Positions 10,950-21,034 of a stretch of DNA of 64,000 nt are shown here, one piece after another (position 1 is the stretch's first letter; every line of letters starts with the position of its first letter). A program made the translations under genes and the position numbers. The stretch spans positions 1,166,001 through 1,230,000 of the forward strand of contig JAYKKI010000088.1 in the NCBI GenBank assembly GCA_039881145.1. Direction: 5' to 3'. Source of the DNA: Druceiella hillmani (taxonomy: Eukaryota > Arthropoda > Insecta > Lepidoptera > Hepialidae). Below the pieces are notes generated by a model. That model saw nothing but the letters and a program-made list of their open reading frames with translations. It ran no database searches and had not been told where the DNA came from.

Positions 10950-11338
10950 AAAGGAACAGGTCGATTCGAAACAACGAATACGCAATTTCTTTAGTTTACG
11001 GGCAAACTTTTGACTCTGAATCCGAGTATTGTGAGTACTCAAGACCGTAATTCGAGTACTTTGTATCCGAATACCATATCGTAGTCTCTCGAAACATTCG
11101 AGTACATAAGAGTATTCGATACTGTTTGGAGTCAGGTTATCTCGGTCAATCGCATTTTACTAACGTCAAAATGCTCTCTTGTAATAATCTCGGATTATAA
11201 ATTAATAGGTCGAGTGAGTCGTAAGAGTGAATACGCAATTTCTCTCGTTTACGGACAAAGGAGACTTCGAATATGTATCCGAGTACCGTATTCTAGTTTC
11301 TCGAATACTCGAATACTAGTACCGAATAATTTGTCACT
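10950..11338 (+). repeat. Degenerate two-copy duplication
   Basis: The sequence at 10955-11110 resembles 11195-11335. Shared phrases are GAATACGCAATTTCT, GTTTACGG, CCGAGTA and TAGT(C/T)TCTCGAA. The copies are well diverged. Confidence 0.6.
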
Positions 11339-11339
11339 T

Positions 11340-11785
11340 CCAATCGTTATGAACTAGCCTAGCCCAAGCTAGCCCAAAGAATGCTCGTTTGTTTTGAAAC
11401 CTCGAAATGATGGTTTCACAAAAGACGAGTTGAACCAATCACGTTACATGAGTACATTTTATTAGCGATTAAGTATTGAGTATATAGATACATTTTATAT
11501 TAAATATACTATATAGTCGTTGATTTATGTTTGTTGTATGCGAGTAATGGGTGCTGTTAATAACTAGTACCGAATAATTTATACCGTCCAATCGTTATCG
11601 TTACATTTACTAGCCCAAAGAATGCTCTATTGTTTTGGAGCCTCGAAATGATTCTGTTTCACAAAAGAGTTGAGTACATTTTATTAGCGATAAGTACTGA
11701 GTATATAGATACATTTTATATAAAATATACTGTATAGTCGTTGATTTAGGTTCGTCGTATGCGAGTAATGGGTGCTGTTAATGAT
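11340..11785 (+). repeat. 221-bp tandem duplication
   Basis: GATTTATGTTTGTTGTATGC (11522) and GATTTAGGTTCGTCGTATGC (11743), each followed by GAGTAATGGGTGCTGTTAAT, are 221 bp apart. Upstream the copies share CAATCGTTAT, GCCCAAAGAATGCTC and GAGTACATTTTATTAGCGAT. Copy 2 is shorter, with small deletions. Confidence 0.88.
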
Positions 11786-12700
11786 TTTTTTATACGCTTA
11801 CATCATGTGTCGATGAATGAGGTGATGATTTTAATTTTTTTCTTAAACTCGTGTTAATGTTAATCAACTGACTTGCACAAAAAAGATAGAGGTTTTCAAT
11901 TGTGGTTTGGCAGGCATTTTTCAATTTTATTTTGTTGGTTGTTTATCTGTGAAATGATATGATTAATAATATCTTAGGTTCGAAATAAATTGACAAATTG
12001 TGAAATTAATTGTAATATTTTTCTTAACGTTGTGATTTATAAGTCTAGAGGTTTATGGTAAGATTTTCTGTGAGGAACATCGATCGTAACCTGTCTAATT
12101 GATTTATGAATTTACTATATACCAACACCAGTATGACATAAATGCGGGCTACGTCGGGTACCTGTCGCTAGTGTGGCTATGTACTAACTAGATATGCGCA
12201 AAATGTTATCAGTGAAAAGAAAAGAGTGATATATATCCTTTGATTTAAAAGATATATATCACTCGTTTATATCTCTAGCTCAGTATCTCAGTACTCCGAG
12301 TTATTAACGAAATGATTTATAACGCATACGTTGAACAATGGTCATAAAACCTGGTGATAAAAAGTAATGACTGAAAATTATGCACTATTGTTTGAAAATA
12401 AAAATAAATTCTAGAAGAGTATCCACTTGAATTTCCTTAATTCTTTGCAGGTGTGTGAATTAGGGCTGTCAACCTACATTGAAATTATACATAATATAAC
12501 TTTAATGATAATTAAATAAATTGGAATAGATTGGCGTATTTATACAATTTTAAATTGGAATTTTGAAAGTAAACAAAAAAAGTATTTGTTTACGAAAATA
12601 TTTTGAGCGAACTAAAGTAAACTTTATTTCTAACGGACTAAAGTATACTTTATCACGGCGTCACATTCGATCTCGAGTAGTTACGTCGTCTACATAGATC
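11786..12700. other. Non-genic DNA with a short hairpin
   Basis: No gene is seen. GAGTGATATATATC (12224-12237) and GATATATATCACTC (12251-12264) form a perfect 14-bp stem with a 13-nt loop. Confidence 0.5.
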
Positions 12701-12889
12701 CAGTTGCATATTTGACTAAATAGTTCGATCGTTTTCTATCTCTTTCATGTAACGTCAAAACATATACTTTTATATCTATCTTCACGACGCGACGAGTGAG
12801 TGAAATGATTGATTTGATGAAACGAAAAAGACCCGGATCACTCCCGAGCTAGTGATGTACTGATACATTTTGATTTCGAGCGAGCGAGT
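12700..12889. other. Diverged edge of the THAP satellite
   Basis: GATCGTTTTCTATCTCTTTC followed by ATGTAACGTC and CTTTTATATCTATC loosely resembles the GATCGTAACGTG...CTTTTATATCTCTC part of the satellite unit, so this may be a decayed copy. Confidence 0.4.
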
Positions 12890-13510
12890 GATAGATGTAA
12901 TCGTTGCATGTAAGCTATATCTTTTATATCTCTTACTCTTGAGTTACACATCTCTACTTTTGACATAATTCTAGTGTGACTCTTATAGTATCTTATCGCA
13001 CACGTCGGTATTTTTGAATGTCTACGCAAGTCGCTAAAACGTACAGACGCGTCGAACGCTCGCCATGGACTAATTCAACTATTTGATCGTAACGTGTGAG
13101 CTATATCTTTTATATATCTCACTCATGAGTTACACATCTCTACTTTTGACACTCCTCTAGTGTGACTCTTACAGTATCTTATCGCACACGTTGGTATTTT
13201 TTAATGTCTACGCAAGTTGCTAAAACGTACAGACGCGTCGAACGCTCGCCACGGACTAATTCAACTATATGATAGTAACATGTGAGCTGTATCTTTTATA
13301 TCTCTCACTCATAAGTTACACATCTCTACTTTTGACACTCTTCTAGTGTATCTCTTATAGTATCTTATCGTACACGTCGGTGTTTTTGAATGTCTACGCA
13401 AGTCGCTAAAACGTACAGACGCGTCGAACGCTCGCCATGGACTAATTCAACTATTTGATCGTAACGTGTGAGCTATATCTTTTATATCTCTCACTCATGA
13501 GTCACATATC
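12890..13510 (-). repeat. 186-bp satellite containing a THAP-exon fragment
   Basis: TCTACGCAAGT(C/T)GCTAAAACG recurs at 13021, 13207 and 13393 (186-bp steps), with GACGCGTCGAACGCTCGCCA in each unit. On the minus strand each unit encodes a short THAP-like N-terminus. Copy 2 gives IPTCAIRYCKSHTRGVSK (the start codon reads ATA). Copies 1 and 3 have lost the second cysteine (Tyr instead). A single related sequence with ATG is at 23645. In the array units the frame is followed by GTAGAG, a weak splice-donor-like site. The repeated unit is thus the 5' leader plus the first coding part of a THAP-domain gene or transposon, multiplied in tandem. None of these copies can make a complete protein. Confidence 0.85.
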
Positions 13511-13919
13511 TCTAATACTAACTATATACTTTGTTTTGGATATGGAAATGTAGATAAACGGAAACAAACGTAAGTAGAAGTATTTATAAAAGTGAACATT
13601 AATACTTTGAAAAGGGAAAATCCTTCATACAGAACCACTTTTAGATATGAAAGTGGTGAATGTAATAAAGATATACTTGTAGAACCGTTATCGTAATTTG
13701 AGGTGTTTGAGCAAATATTATTTTTCATTAAAGTTTTTGATGGCAAGTTGTCTTTTGATCAGAAATTATTTACCTAAATAAACGATCATTTAGGTTGTAC
13801 TTACTTTTTTGTGCATTAGCCTCTAGCCTCGCTGCACGAACATGGGCGATATTCTAGCTTTTAGAGTTACTCTAATGAGATGAATCCTGGGCGTACGGGT
13901 TGTGGCATGTAGCTCGGTT
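13511..13919. other. Non-genic DNA, no gene seen
   Basis: A 74-codon minus-strand frame (13522-13746) has no recognisable motif. Otherwise featureless. Confidence 0.4.
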
Positions 13920-13972
13920 CAAACATTCTACAATTTTAGTGTTTTATAAACACTAAAATTGCGGAATGTTTG
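13920..13972. repeat. 25-bp stem hairpin
   Basis: The arms at 13920-13944 and 13948-13972 are inverse complements apart from two adjacent bases (TA against CG), with a 3-nt TAT loop. The inner arm reads CAATTTTAGTGTTT. No T-tract or promoter suggests a transcription unit. It could be a residual palindromic element end. Confidence 0.85.
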
Positions 13973-14112
13973 AAGACAATTTTTGAGAAAATTTAATTTT
14001 TATATTAAAAATTAAAGTACCCTAAATTTTGAGGTTATAACAAACTTTGAAGAAGGCTCTTGATATTTTTAAAAAACTCCCAATTGTCGAATTTCATTCA
14101 GATTGGTTTATA
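13973..14112. other. AT-rich spacer before MITE
   Basis: No feature recognised. Confidence 0.4.
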
Positions 14113-14120
14113 TGCTAGAC

Positions 14121-14480
14121 CAGGAATTCCCAACCTTTTTTCCCGTATTATAAAAATGTGCTCATGCCCCCTTTTAATTTTTCTTCATTGTAGCAAGAAA
14201 AAAACCATAATTTTCACTATATTTATTTATTTCTTAATTACAAGCATAATGAAATAAATAAGATTTTTGTGTTCATTTCTTAATATAATTAAATAACAAA
14301 ATTGTATTAAACCGATGTTTGCGCCTACATCTAACCGAATGAATTAATGAGTGGATTTAAGATTTCAAATGCTTTTTTTCTTTAGAATGTCCGAACATAT
14401 TGGGTCTTTCATATGATCTCTTTTTTCTCCTAACGGGGCATCCCCTTAGGGAGGTGCGCCCCACTGGTTGGGAAGTCCTG
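14121..14480. mobile_element. hAT-type MITE, 360 bp, with 8-bp target-site duplication
   Basis: The left terminus is CAGGAATTCCCAACCTTTTT. The right terminus is CCACTGGTTGGGAAGTCCTG, whose complement starts CAGGACTTCCCAACC, so the inverted ends match in 14 of 15 positions. The flanks are TGCTAGAC (14113-14120) and TGCTAGGC (14481-14488): an 8-bp duplication with one change. CAGG...CCTG ends with 8-bp duplications are characteristic of the hAT superfamily. The interior is AT-rich and has no transposase, so the element is non-autonomous. A 65-codon frame over the left end is spurious. Confidence 0.88.
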
Positions 14481-14488
14481 TGCTAGGC

Positions 14489-15590
14489 CATCCAATATAT
14501 ATACAAACAAAGGTATAGATTTGTTATTATAAATTCGCATTTTTTAGACTCGGCTAATGCAATATAATCGATTTTTTTAAACGATTACAATATTTCCTTC
14601 ATTCTTTATGTCGCTTAAAATTGAAAAAAAAATAACACGCATTGGAAAAACTACATGGCAACATTTGACAATATCTGTACGAATCAACTTACGTGTATTG
14701 ACGACTTCAATTCAAGTTCTCTTAAACAGGTTTTAATCTTTGAAGTTCAACTTCATTATCATAAAGTTAAACTAATAATAAAAAATGAAATCAAAATATA
14801 AATTTTATATTTGATACAAAATCGGTATTAGATGACGTCAGAGCAATGTAAATTGGTTTACTTGAGTGAAAAAATGTTTGCCCGCGATTTCGTTGGCTCG
14901 GTGTTTTGCCAAATATTATTAAGTCAACTCTAAGATTAACACACATAATGCCATCTATTATAACCGTAAAAGCAAATTTTTTTGAAGTATTTTTGTTAAA
15001 ATGTTTATAATAATATAAAATTACCAGGTTAACCCATACCATGCAAAATCCATCAGTCAAAACCTCGTCAAAATCTCTTCAATTGCGTGATGCGCGAAGA
15101 AATCATTCGTAGACAAACAGATAAATATTCCGAAAACAATATTTGTTTATGTTACTTTTATTATGTCCCTTAAATTATATTTTCGTAAATATCTTTAAAT
15201 TGTAGACAGACAAATTTTACAGTTTTGTTACATCTGTAGATCTATGTTTTGTATATTATTTGGTTGTAGTTTTGTTGATACAATATAACGCTCTCCTAAT
15301 GCCATCTATCGGACCAATGTGAGTATTTCTATAATTCTATCTGAGATATTCTTTGAAATTAATGTTGAACTACACAACGTATAGATGGCGTTGTTCATTA
15401 TATTTATAACATAAAACAATAATTATTTCAATTAATATTAATTTTAGTTCTGTTATAAATAAAGTTTATTGTTTAATTAAAAGATCTTGTGTGTAAAAGT
15501 CATATCTTATTAATAATACGTATACTTTATATAACGAACTTATGTATGTAAATCTATAATAATATATAAAACGGAAATTTGTTCGTGCTA
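14489..15590. other. Non-genic AT-rich DNA
   Basis: No array. An 89-codon minus-strand frame (14791-15060) shows no motif. AATGCCATCTATCGGACCAA (15299) and related GATGGCGTTGTTCA (15385) are short phrases often seen at edges of lepidopteran repeats. Confidence 0.35.
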
Positions 15591-16765
15591 GAAACTATAA
15601 TTTGCGAGGACACTGCTTAAGTCAGTCTTAAGTCAGTCTTTCTCTCCTTTGCAACCTGCAAAGGAGAGAAAGACTGACTTATTTATTGAATGTTCAATCC
15701 GAGTATTCATGCCGATATAGCTCTGACTCCGACCACATGTCATTTGACAAACGGAGTGGACTCCGATTTAAAAAATACTTTTTCTGCTAGAACTTTATAA
15801 TTTGCGGGGACACTGCTTAAAGGTTGTTAGGGAGAGAGAGACTGGCTTATTCGTTGAATGTTCAACCCGAGTATTCATGCCGATATAGCTCTGATTTTGA
15901 CCATATGTCATTTGAAGAACGGAGCGAGCTCCGATTAAAAAAAATTGTTCGAAACTTTTTTAATTTGCGGGAACACTGCTTAAAGGTTGCAAGAGAGAGA
16001 GAGACTGGCTTATTTATTGAATGTTCAACCCGAGTATTCATGCCGATATAGCTCTGACTTCGACCACATGTCATTTGACGAACGAAGAGGGCTCCGATTT
16101 AAAAAAATCTTTTTCTGTTAGAAACTTTATAATTTGCGGGAACTCTGCTTAAAGGTTGCAAGGGAGAGAGACTGGCTTATTTATTGAATGTTCAACCCCA
16201 GTATTCATGTCGATATGGTTGTGACTCCGACCATATGTCATTTGATGAATGGAGCGGGCTCTTATTTGAAAAAAAATTCTGTTAGAAACTTTGTAATTTG
16301 CGGGAACACTGCTTAAAGGTTGTAAGGGAGAGAGAGACTGGCATATTTGTTGAATGTTCAACCCGAGTATTCATGCCGATATAGCTCTGATTCCGACCAC
16401 ATGTCATTTGAAGAATGGAGCGGGCTCCGATTTAAAAAATTATTTTTCTGTTGGAAACTTTATAATTTACGGGAACACTGCTTAAAGGTTGCAAGGGAGA
16501 GAGAGACTGGCTTATTTATTGAATGTTCAACTTCATGCCGATATAGCGCTGATTCCGACCACATGTCATTTGACGAAAGGAGCGGGCTCCGATTTAAAAA
16601 ATTATTTTTCTGCTAGAAACATTATAATTTGCGTGACCACTGCTTAATGGTTGCAAGTGAGAGAGACTGGCTTATTTATTGAATGTTCAACATTCATGCC
16701 GATATAGCTCTGACTCCGATCATATGTCATTTGACGAACGGAGCGTAGAGAGGAGTTTCACTTCC
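15590..16765 (+). repeat. ~165-bp satellite, 7 copies
   Basis: AATTTGCGGGAACACTGCTT recurs at 15599, 15799, 15962, 16131, 16295, 16464 and 16626 (steps 200, 163, 169, 164, 169, 162). Each unit contains GAGAGAGACTGGCTTATTTA, GAATGTTCAACCCGAGTATT and CATGCCGATATAGCTCTGAC, and closes with GGAGCGGGCTCCGATTTAAA. Because the unit length is near 3 x 55, parts of several units stay open in frame on both strands (75 codons at 15824, 89 at 16347, 70 each on the minus strand at 15862 and 16149). Frameshifting indels between units argue against coding. The array ends at GGAGTTTCACTTCC (about 16753), a motif shared with the GAAGTGAAACTTC family. Confidence 0.93.
15630..15680. repeat. Perfect 24-bp stem hairpin
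   Basis: The arms at 15630-15653 and 15657-15680 are exact inverse complements (AAGTCAGTCTTTCTCTCC... and ...GGAGAGAAAGACTGACTT) with a 3-nt loop. It lies in the first satellite unit and replaces the single GGAGAGAGAGACTGG seen in the other units, so it probably arose by local inverted duplication. Confidence 0.93.
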
Positions 16766-16809
16766 AACGCTTGACTTTCTAGCCTATTTTTACCTATCTA
16801 TACCTATTT

Positions 16810-17205
16810 TACTTATGTTTATATCTGTACCTATTTTTATATCTGTATATGCCTTATTTTTATATCTGTACTTATTTTTATATCTGTATATGCCTTATTT
16901 TTATATCTGTACTTATTTTTATATCTGTATATGCCTTATTTTTATATCTGTACTTATTTTTATATCTGTATATGCCTTATTTTTATATCTGTACTTATTT
17001 TTATATCTGTATATGCCTTATTTTTATATCTGTACTTATTTTTATATCTGTATATGCCTTATTTTTATATCTGTACTTATTTTTATATCTGTATATGCCT
17101 TATTTTTATATCTGTACTTATTTTTATATCTGTATATGCCTTATTTTTATATCTGTACTTATTTTTATATCTGTATATGCCTTATTTTTATACCTGTACC
17201 TATTT
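16810..17205 (+). repeat. 41-bp minisatellite, 9-10 copies
   Basis: The unit GCCTTATTTTTATATCTG + TACTTATTTTTATATCTG + TATAT (41 bp) starts at 16851, 16892, 16933, 16974, 17015, 17056, 17097, 17138 and 17179. Copies are almost identical. The unit itself is a dimer of a ~20-bp TTATTTTTATATCTGTA motif. As with the 31-bp array, the period is not a multiple of 3 and no forward frame has a stop, so all three plus frames encode an Ile/Leu/Tyr/Phe-rich repeat (for example YFYICTYFYICICLIFISV). I treat these frames as products of composition, not genes. Confidence 0.97.
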
Positions 17206-18182
17206 TTTAAAATCTCATCTGTCTTAGTATCATTATAGCTTTGTTTATTTCTTCCGAAAGATATTACAGATAAGATTTGGAAACTTTATTATTAAAGTTA
17301 AACCATTTTAATTTTTGTTATTAACCTTATACTTGTGGTGAATGTAGGATGATATCAAGGGGTGACCCCTGGTATCATCTACATACCGAATGAAGAGAGG
17401 GCTTAATTGCATTCGATGCGCTTGGTATGTTTTTATCGTGGTTTGTTATGTACGATGTTTTATTGCTTAGGGGTGTGGTATACTGCGCACGTGTATAATA
17501 ATTGGGAATGACACTGGTGGGAGTTGGGGAGTTTTGATGTCCTTGGGGATTGGTGAGGGTGGAAGGCGTAAATTAAATGTGTTTGCGAGTATTCTTATAT
17601 GTCGAGTAATATTTCTGTTTCGTCAATAAGTTGGTGTAGCAAGTTGTATCCTGATTGTGTTGGGTAATTTTTTTGTCTTTATTGGTGTATGTTTTTATGC
17701 TTATGTATTAGTAGTAGCATAATATGGCGCTGCAGTTATAATTGAAGATTTATGGGGATGCTACTAAAGGGCTACTATAAACTACTTTCTAGGCTGCGTA
17801 TAATTAAATTAAAGTCGTCATATTTGGTGTAAAAATGTTGGAATAATTCATCGATTTCATAATTAAGATTATTTGGGTGTTCTACACATAATATAAGTTT
17901 CTATCAATTAATACTGATATATTAATTTATATATCGGTATTAACTGACTCTATTAATAAAGCCAATGTGTAATGATTAATTTCGTGTACAGATCGTCATA
18001 TGTCAACTCAGTTTATCATCATTTAAGAAAACTTGCTTTTCGAAGGAGGCACTGAATTATTGTGGATGTGAGTGTTGCTTTCGTACACAATTAAGTAGCG
18101 TTTATTTACAATATCTCGAATTGGGAGGGGAGGGGGGGGGGTTGATAACGACGGTTTTTCGTTTTGTAATGGATGCAAATAT
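17206..18182. other. Non-genic DNA with one hairpin
   Basis: An imperfect hairpin spans about 17343-17387: TGTAGGATGATATCAAGGGG, TGA, then CCCCTGGTATCATCTACA. A G-run of 8-10 bases occurs near 18128. No gene is seen. Confidence 0.5.
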
Positions 18183-18846
18183 AAAACTGGTCACGTGCGA
18201 GTCTGACTTGTGCATCGAAGGTTCCGTACCTTGTTTGAAATGAAATTACTTTATCATGTCATGATTGATGTGGATTTCCTAGCGTAATAGGTAACACTAA
18301 CGCATAACTAACCCTTTCAACCGGTACCCCACACTTTATATATATAAAATATTTTTTTATGGAGAGTTATTACCCCCACCCCTCCCCCATTTCAATATAA
18401 GTATTTTCAAGTGCTAGCATGTGCGGGTTTATATATTTTATGATCATGCCAAATTTCTACGTCTGTGGCTTCTAAGAAAAACAGCTGTGACAGACGTACG
18501 GATAGACCCGTAAGTTATAAGGGGTTCCTTTACTTCCTTTCCAAGAAACCTGTTCACCCAAAGGGTGCCAATGGGACTCTATTACTAAGGCTCCGCCGTC
18601 CGTTTGTCTGTCTCTCACAGGACTGCATCTTTTAAACCGTAACAGGTAGTAATTTGATTTTTTTGCGGAATACGTGTTACTATGGTCTCTATAACGATTA
18701 ATAATAAAAAGTCAATAATTCTGAGACTATGGGTGTGCCCCCGTATAATAAATATTAAATAAATGCATTTTTTCGACATTTTTTGTTCTTTCGGTGGTAG
18801 GGACCCCTTTGTGCGCGAGTCCGACTCCCATTTAGCCGCTTTTTTT
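18183..18846. mobile_element. Foldback-family element, ~660 bp
   Basis: The left end is CTGGTCACGTGCGAGTCTGA...GAAGGTTCCGTACC. The right end is GTGCGCGAGTCCGACTCCCA, then TTTAGCCGC and a T-run. The interior contains AAAGGGTGCCAATGGGACTC, TATTACTAAGGCTCCGCCGT and CCGTTTGTCTGTCTCTC, phrases I recall from the commonest lepidopteran element of this type. It is non-coding. Confidence 0.82.
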
Positions 18847-19410
18847 GCTTTTGATTTTCGTTATTGTCATTGAATATGTTTTCTCATGAAATGATACCGA
18901 CTAAATTTTGTCTAAGTCTAAAAAAACTTTGTCTAAGTCTAAAAAAATACTCCTCACTTGTTTGATTGACCGTTTGTTTACCTTGTCGTTTTAAATATAT
19001 TTTTAAGGGTTTTATTTTCTCATTTTCTTTACATGAGTATTTTTAGTGATTCCGTAGTATGGTTGCCAAAACTAAACATCGTTAGATTTACTTTGGTGGT
19101 TTGGTGTATTTACGTTTTGTCGCAGACGATTTACTTGGACACCAGTCGACACAAAAATTTGAAATTTAGCATAATGATAGAGAGAGTAGGGTGGCCCAGT
19201 AAATGACGGGAAGTATGAAAAGTTAAATTCTGATTCTGGGGGTAAGTTATACCCCTCTCTTAACACAAAAAAGATAGCTTGGAAAAATCTGAATAAACGA
19301 TTTATTACAACAATTATTTATTAGTTACAGATTGAACCAAAATGATCAGGAAAAATTCTTAATTTTTTTTTTAAATTCACTGTTTTTTTCTTGTAGCTGA
19401 TGAACCATTC
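18847..19410. other. Non-genic DNA, no gene seen
   Basis: A short direct duplication of TTTGTCTAAGTCTAAAAAA lies at about 18906-18948. A 64-codon minus frame (19072-19266) has no motif. Confidence 0.4.
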
Positions 19411-19414
19411 GTCT

Positions 19415-19675
19415 TAGAGAAAAAGTTTATTTACAAAAAATGTTATTCACGAGCTAAGGAACAACTTTTGTCGTTGCAGTTGAAATTCTCATCATTCAGC
19501 TCCACGCATACGCTATTTGATACGGCATTGGTACCCTCGGCGGTGGATAGAATCCAAAATCGAGAGCAACTCTGCATATAGTCCGAGTGCGTTACTATTA
19601 ACAATTCTAGTGGTAGGCTGATGCCACAGAACCCTAATTGTGCGAGTATAGTTTGCACTTGACCGATTTTTTATT
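19415..19675 (-). repeat. Foldback-family end with body shared with 51.9 kb
   Basis: On the plus strand it ends CAGAACCCTAATTGTGCGAG, then AGTTTGCACTTGACCGATTT, the inverted-end motif. The body (CGAGCTAAGGAACAACTTTT...TATAGTCCGAGTGCGTTACT) aligns loosely with 51880-52150, which has the same order and end. Minus-strand frames in the two copies share LLIVTHSDYMQSCSRFWI-like text but are broken differently. Confidence 0.6.
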
Positions 19676-19799
19676 CTTGTAACTCTAGAAACCCAACACT
19701 ACACGAATTTTAGTCGACCCGTTATTATTCTAAAGTATAAATGACATATGAAATTATTGATTGCTAAGAAATTAAGACGTTTGGAAAAATATGTAGGTT

Positions 19800-20665
19800 A
19801 TTATGTATATAAAAAAACCTGTCAAGTATGAGTAGAAATCGTACTACGACGGTACCGCTCTCATGTAGGCATTTATAAATATTTAGTGGTACATAATATG
19901 CCTATTAAACTTCAAAAAATTAATAATTTTTTGGAACGAAAATATATTGCCTACTATATCTTCCACAGGCGCATATTTAAAAAAACTATAAATTAACGAA
20001 TTCCGGTTCGATTTCTTTCTTTTACTTGTGCTGTGAGACCTTGCCTCTTTGCCAGGTTTCATGATTCTAGTCAACAGGAAGTACCCTATAGGTTTTGATT
20101 TATTTGTGAGTGTCAAAATATGCGGCATAAATGGCTGTATTTTTAGGTTTTTTTTATTACGTTGATTTAGGTTTTTTTTATTACGTTGATTTAGGGTTTT
20201 TTTATTACGTTGATTTAGGTTTTTTATTACGTTGATTTAGGTTTTTTATTACGTTGATTTAGGTTTTTTTATTACGTTGATTTAGGTTTTTTTTATTACG
20301 TTGATTTAGGTTTTTTATTACGTTTATTTAGGTTTTTTATTACGTTGATTTAGGTTTTTTTATTACGTTTATTTAGGTTTTTTTTATGACGCTGATTTAG
20401 TTTTTTTATTACGTTGATTTAGGTTTTTTTATTACGTTGATTTAGGTTTTTTTATTACGTTGATTTAGAAGCTTGATTTTTTTACAGCTCCAAGGGACCG
20501 TAGACCTAAGTATATGATATTCATTTCAACTTGATATCTCCTCGCGTTCTTGAGGAAAATGGTCTGGACAGACAGACGGACAGGTAGACGGACAACGAAG
20601 TTATTATATAATGCCTTTTTGCCTATTCTTAATGCCTTTTAATTCCTTTTTAGGTACGGAACCCT
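19800..20665 (-). mobile_element. Foldback-family element with internal 23-bp array
   Basis: Read on the minus strand, it starts near 20660 (AGGGTTCCGTACCTAAAAAG), passes the CTGTCC repeats and TTGATTTCATT..., and continues below the array with CAAAACCTATAGGGTACTTC and CTAGAATCATGAAACC. It ends near 19810 with the decayed terminal GTCAAGTATGAGT motif. The order is that of the 6357-7066 element, so the two are the same subfamily in opposite orientation. The array at 20137-20470 replaces a single TAAATCAACG segment expected at this place. Confidence 0.8.
20137..20470 (-). repeat. 22-24-bp minisatellite, ~14 copies
   Basis: The unit ATTACGTTGATTTAGG followed by a T-run is repeated from about 20150 to 20470. 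Most length variation lies in the T-run (5 to 9 T). A few units read GTTTATTT or GACGCTGATTT. It is wholly inside the foldback-family element. Slippage at the T-run is the obvious cause of the variable period. Confidence 0.95.
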
Positions 20666-20689
20666 AAAAATGGGAAAAGATAAGCTATA

Positions 20690-21034
20690 TATATCCTGAA
20701 CTTGGCGACGGAGAATTGGGCGGGCCTCGGAAGCTAGCTGCGCAATCAATGCATAGATTCAATATTCTTACCGCGTCTTAGGTCGTCGTCAGTCACGCGA
20801 GCGTCGCTCGTTCGCTTGCATCGAGAGTTGCATTGGCGTTGCATTCAACGACTGCGCTTCCCACGCGCTCACTGTGCGGCATTTCGATCGATCGTTTGGT
20901 CGTAGTTTCATTATTTTAAGCTGTCATTCTTTGAATTAAGAAGCGCGGTAGGTGATGCCGAAGAAGGATTCTTATTTCTCGAAGCGGATTCGCGAAGAGT
21001 TTTTATGTCAATAGAAAGCTATCAATCGCTAAAG
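20690..21034 (+). promoter_or_regulatory. GC-rich promoter/first-exon candidate
   Basis: The block 20700-21000 is unlike its surroundings: CpG-rich, with no repeat signature (ACGCGAGCGTCGCTCGTTCG, CGATCGATCGTTTGGTCG). TCAGTC at 20789-20794 fits the arthropod initiator consensus TCAKTY. A frame open from 20906 contains ATG at 21005 and reads MSIESYQSLK up to 21034, where AAG|GTCAGT gives a good 5' splice site in phase 0. An overlapping upstream ATG at 20955 opens a 19-codon frame (MPKKDSYFSKRIREEFLCQ). This is the best host-exon candidate in the window, but no downstream exon is recognised and no protein family is implied by ten residues. Confidence 0.35.

Noticed and set aside
15824..16616. 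Open frames on both strands of the 165-bp satellite
   Set aside because: Unit lengths vary (162-200 bp) so the frame changes from unit to unit. Open stretches on both strands point to composition, not selection.
16815..17238. Frames of 131, 129 and 98 codons, Tyr/Ile/Leu-rich
   Set aside because: Same cause: the three phases of a 41-bp repeat.
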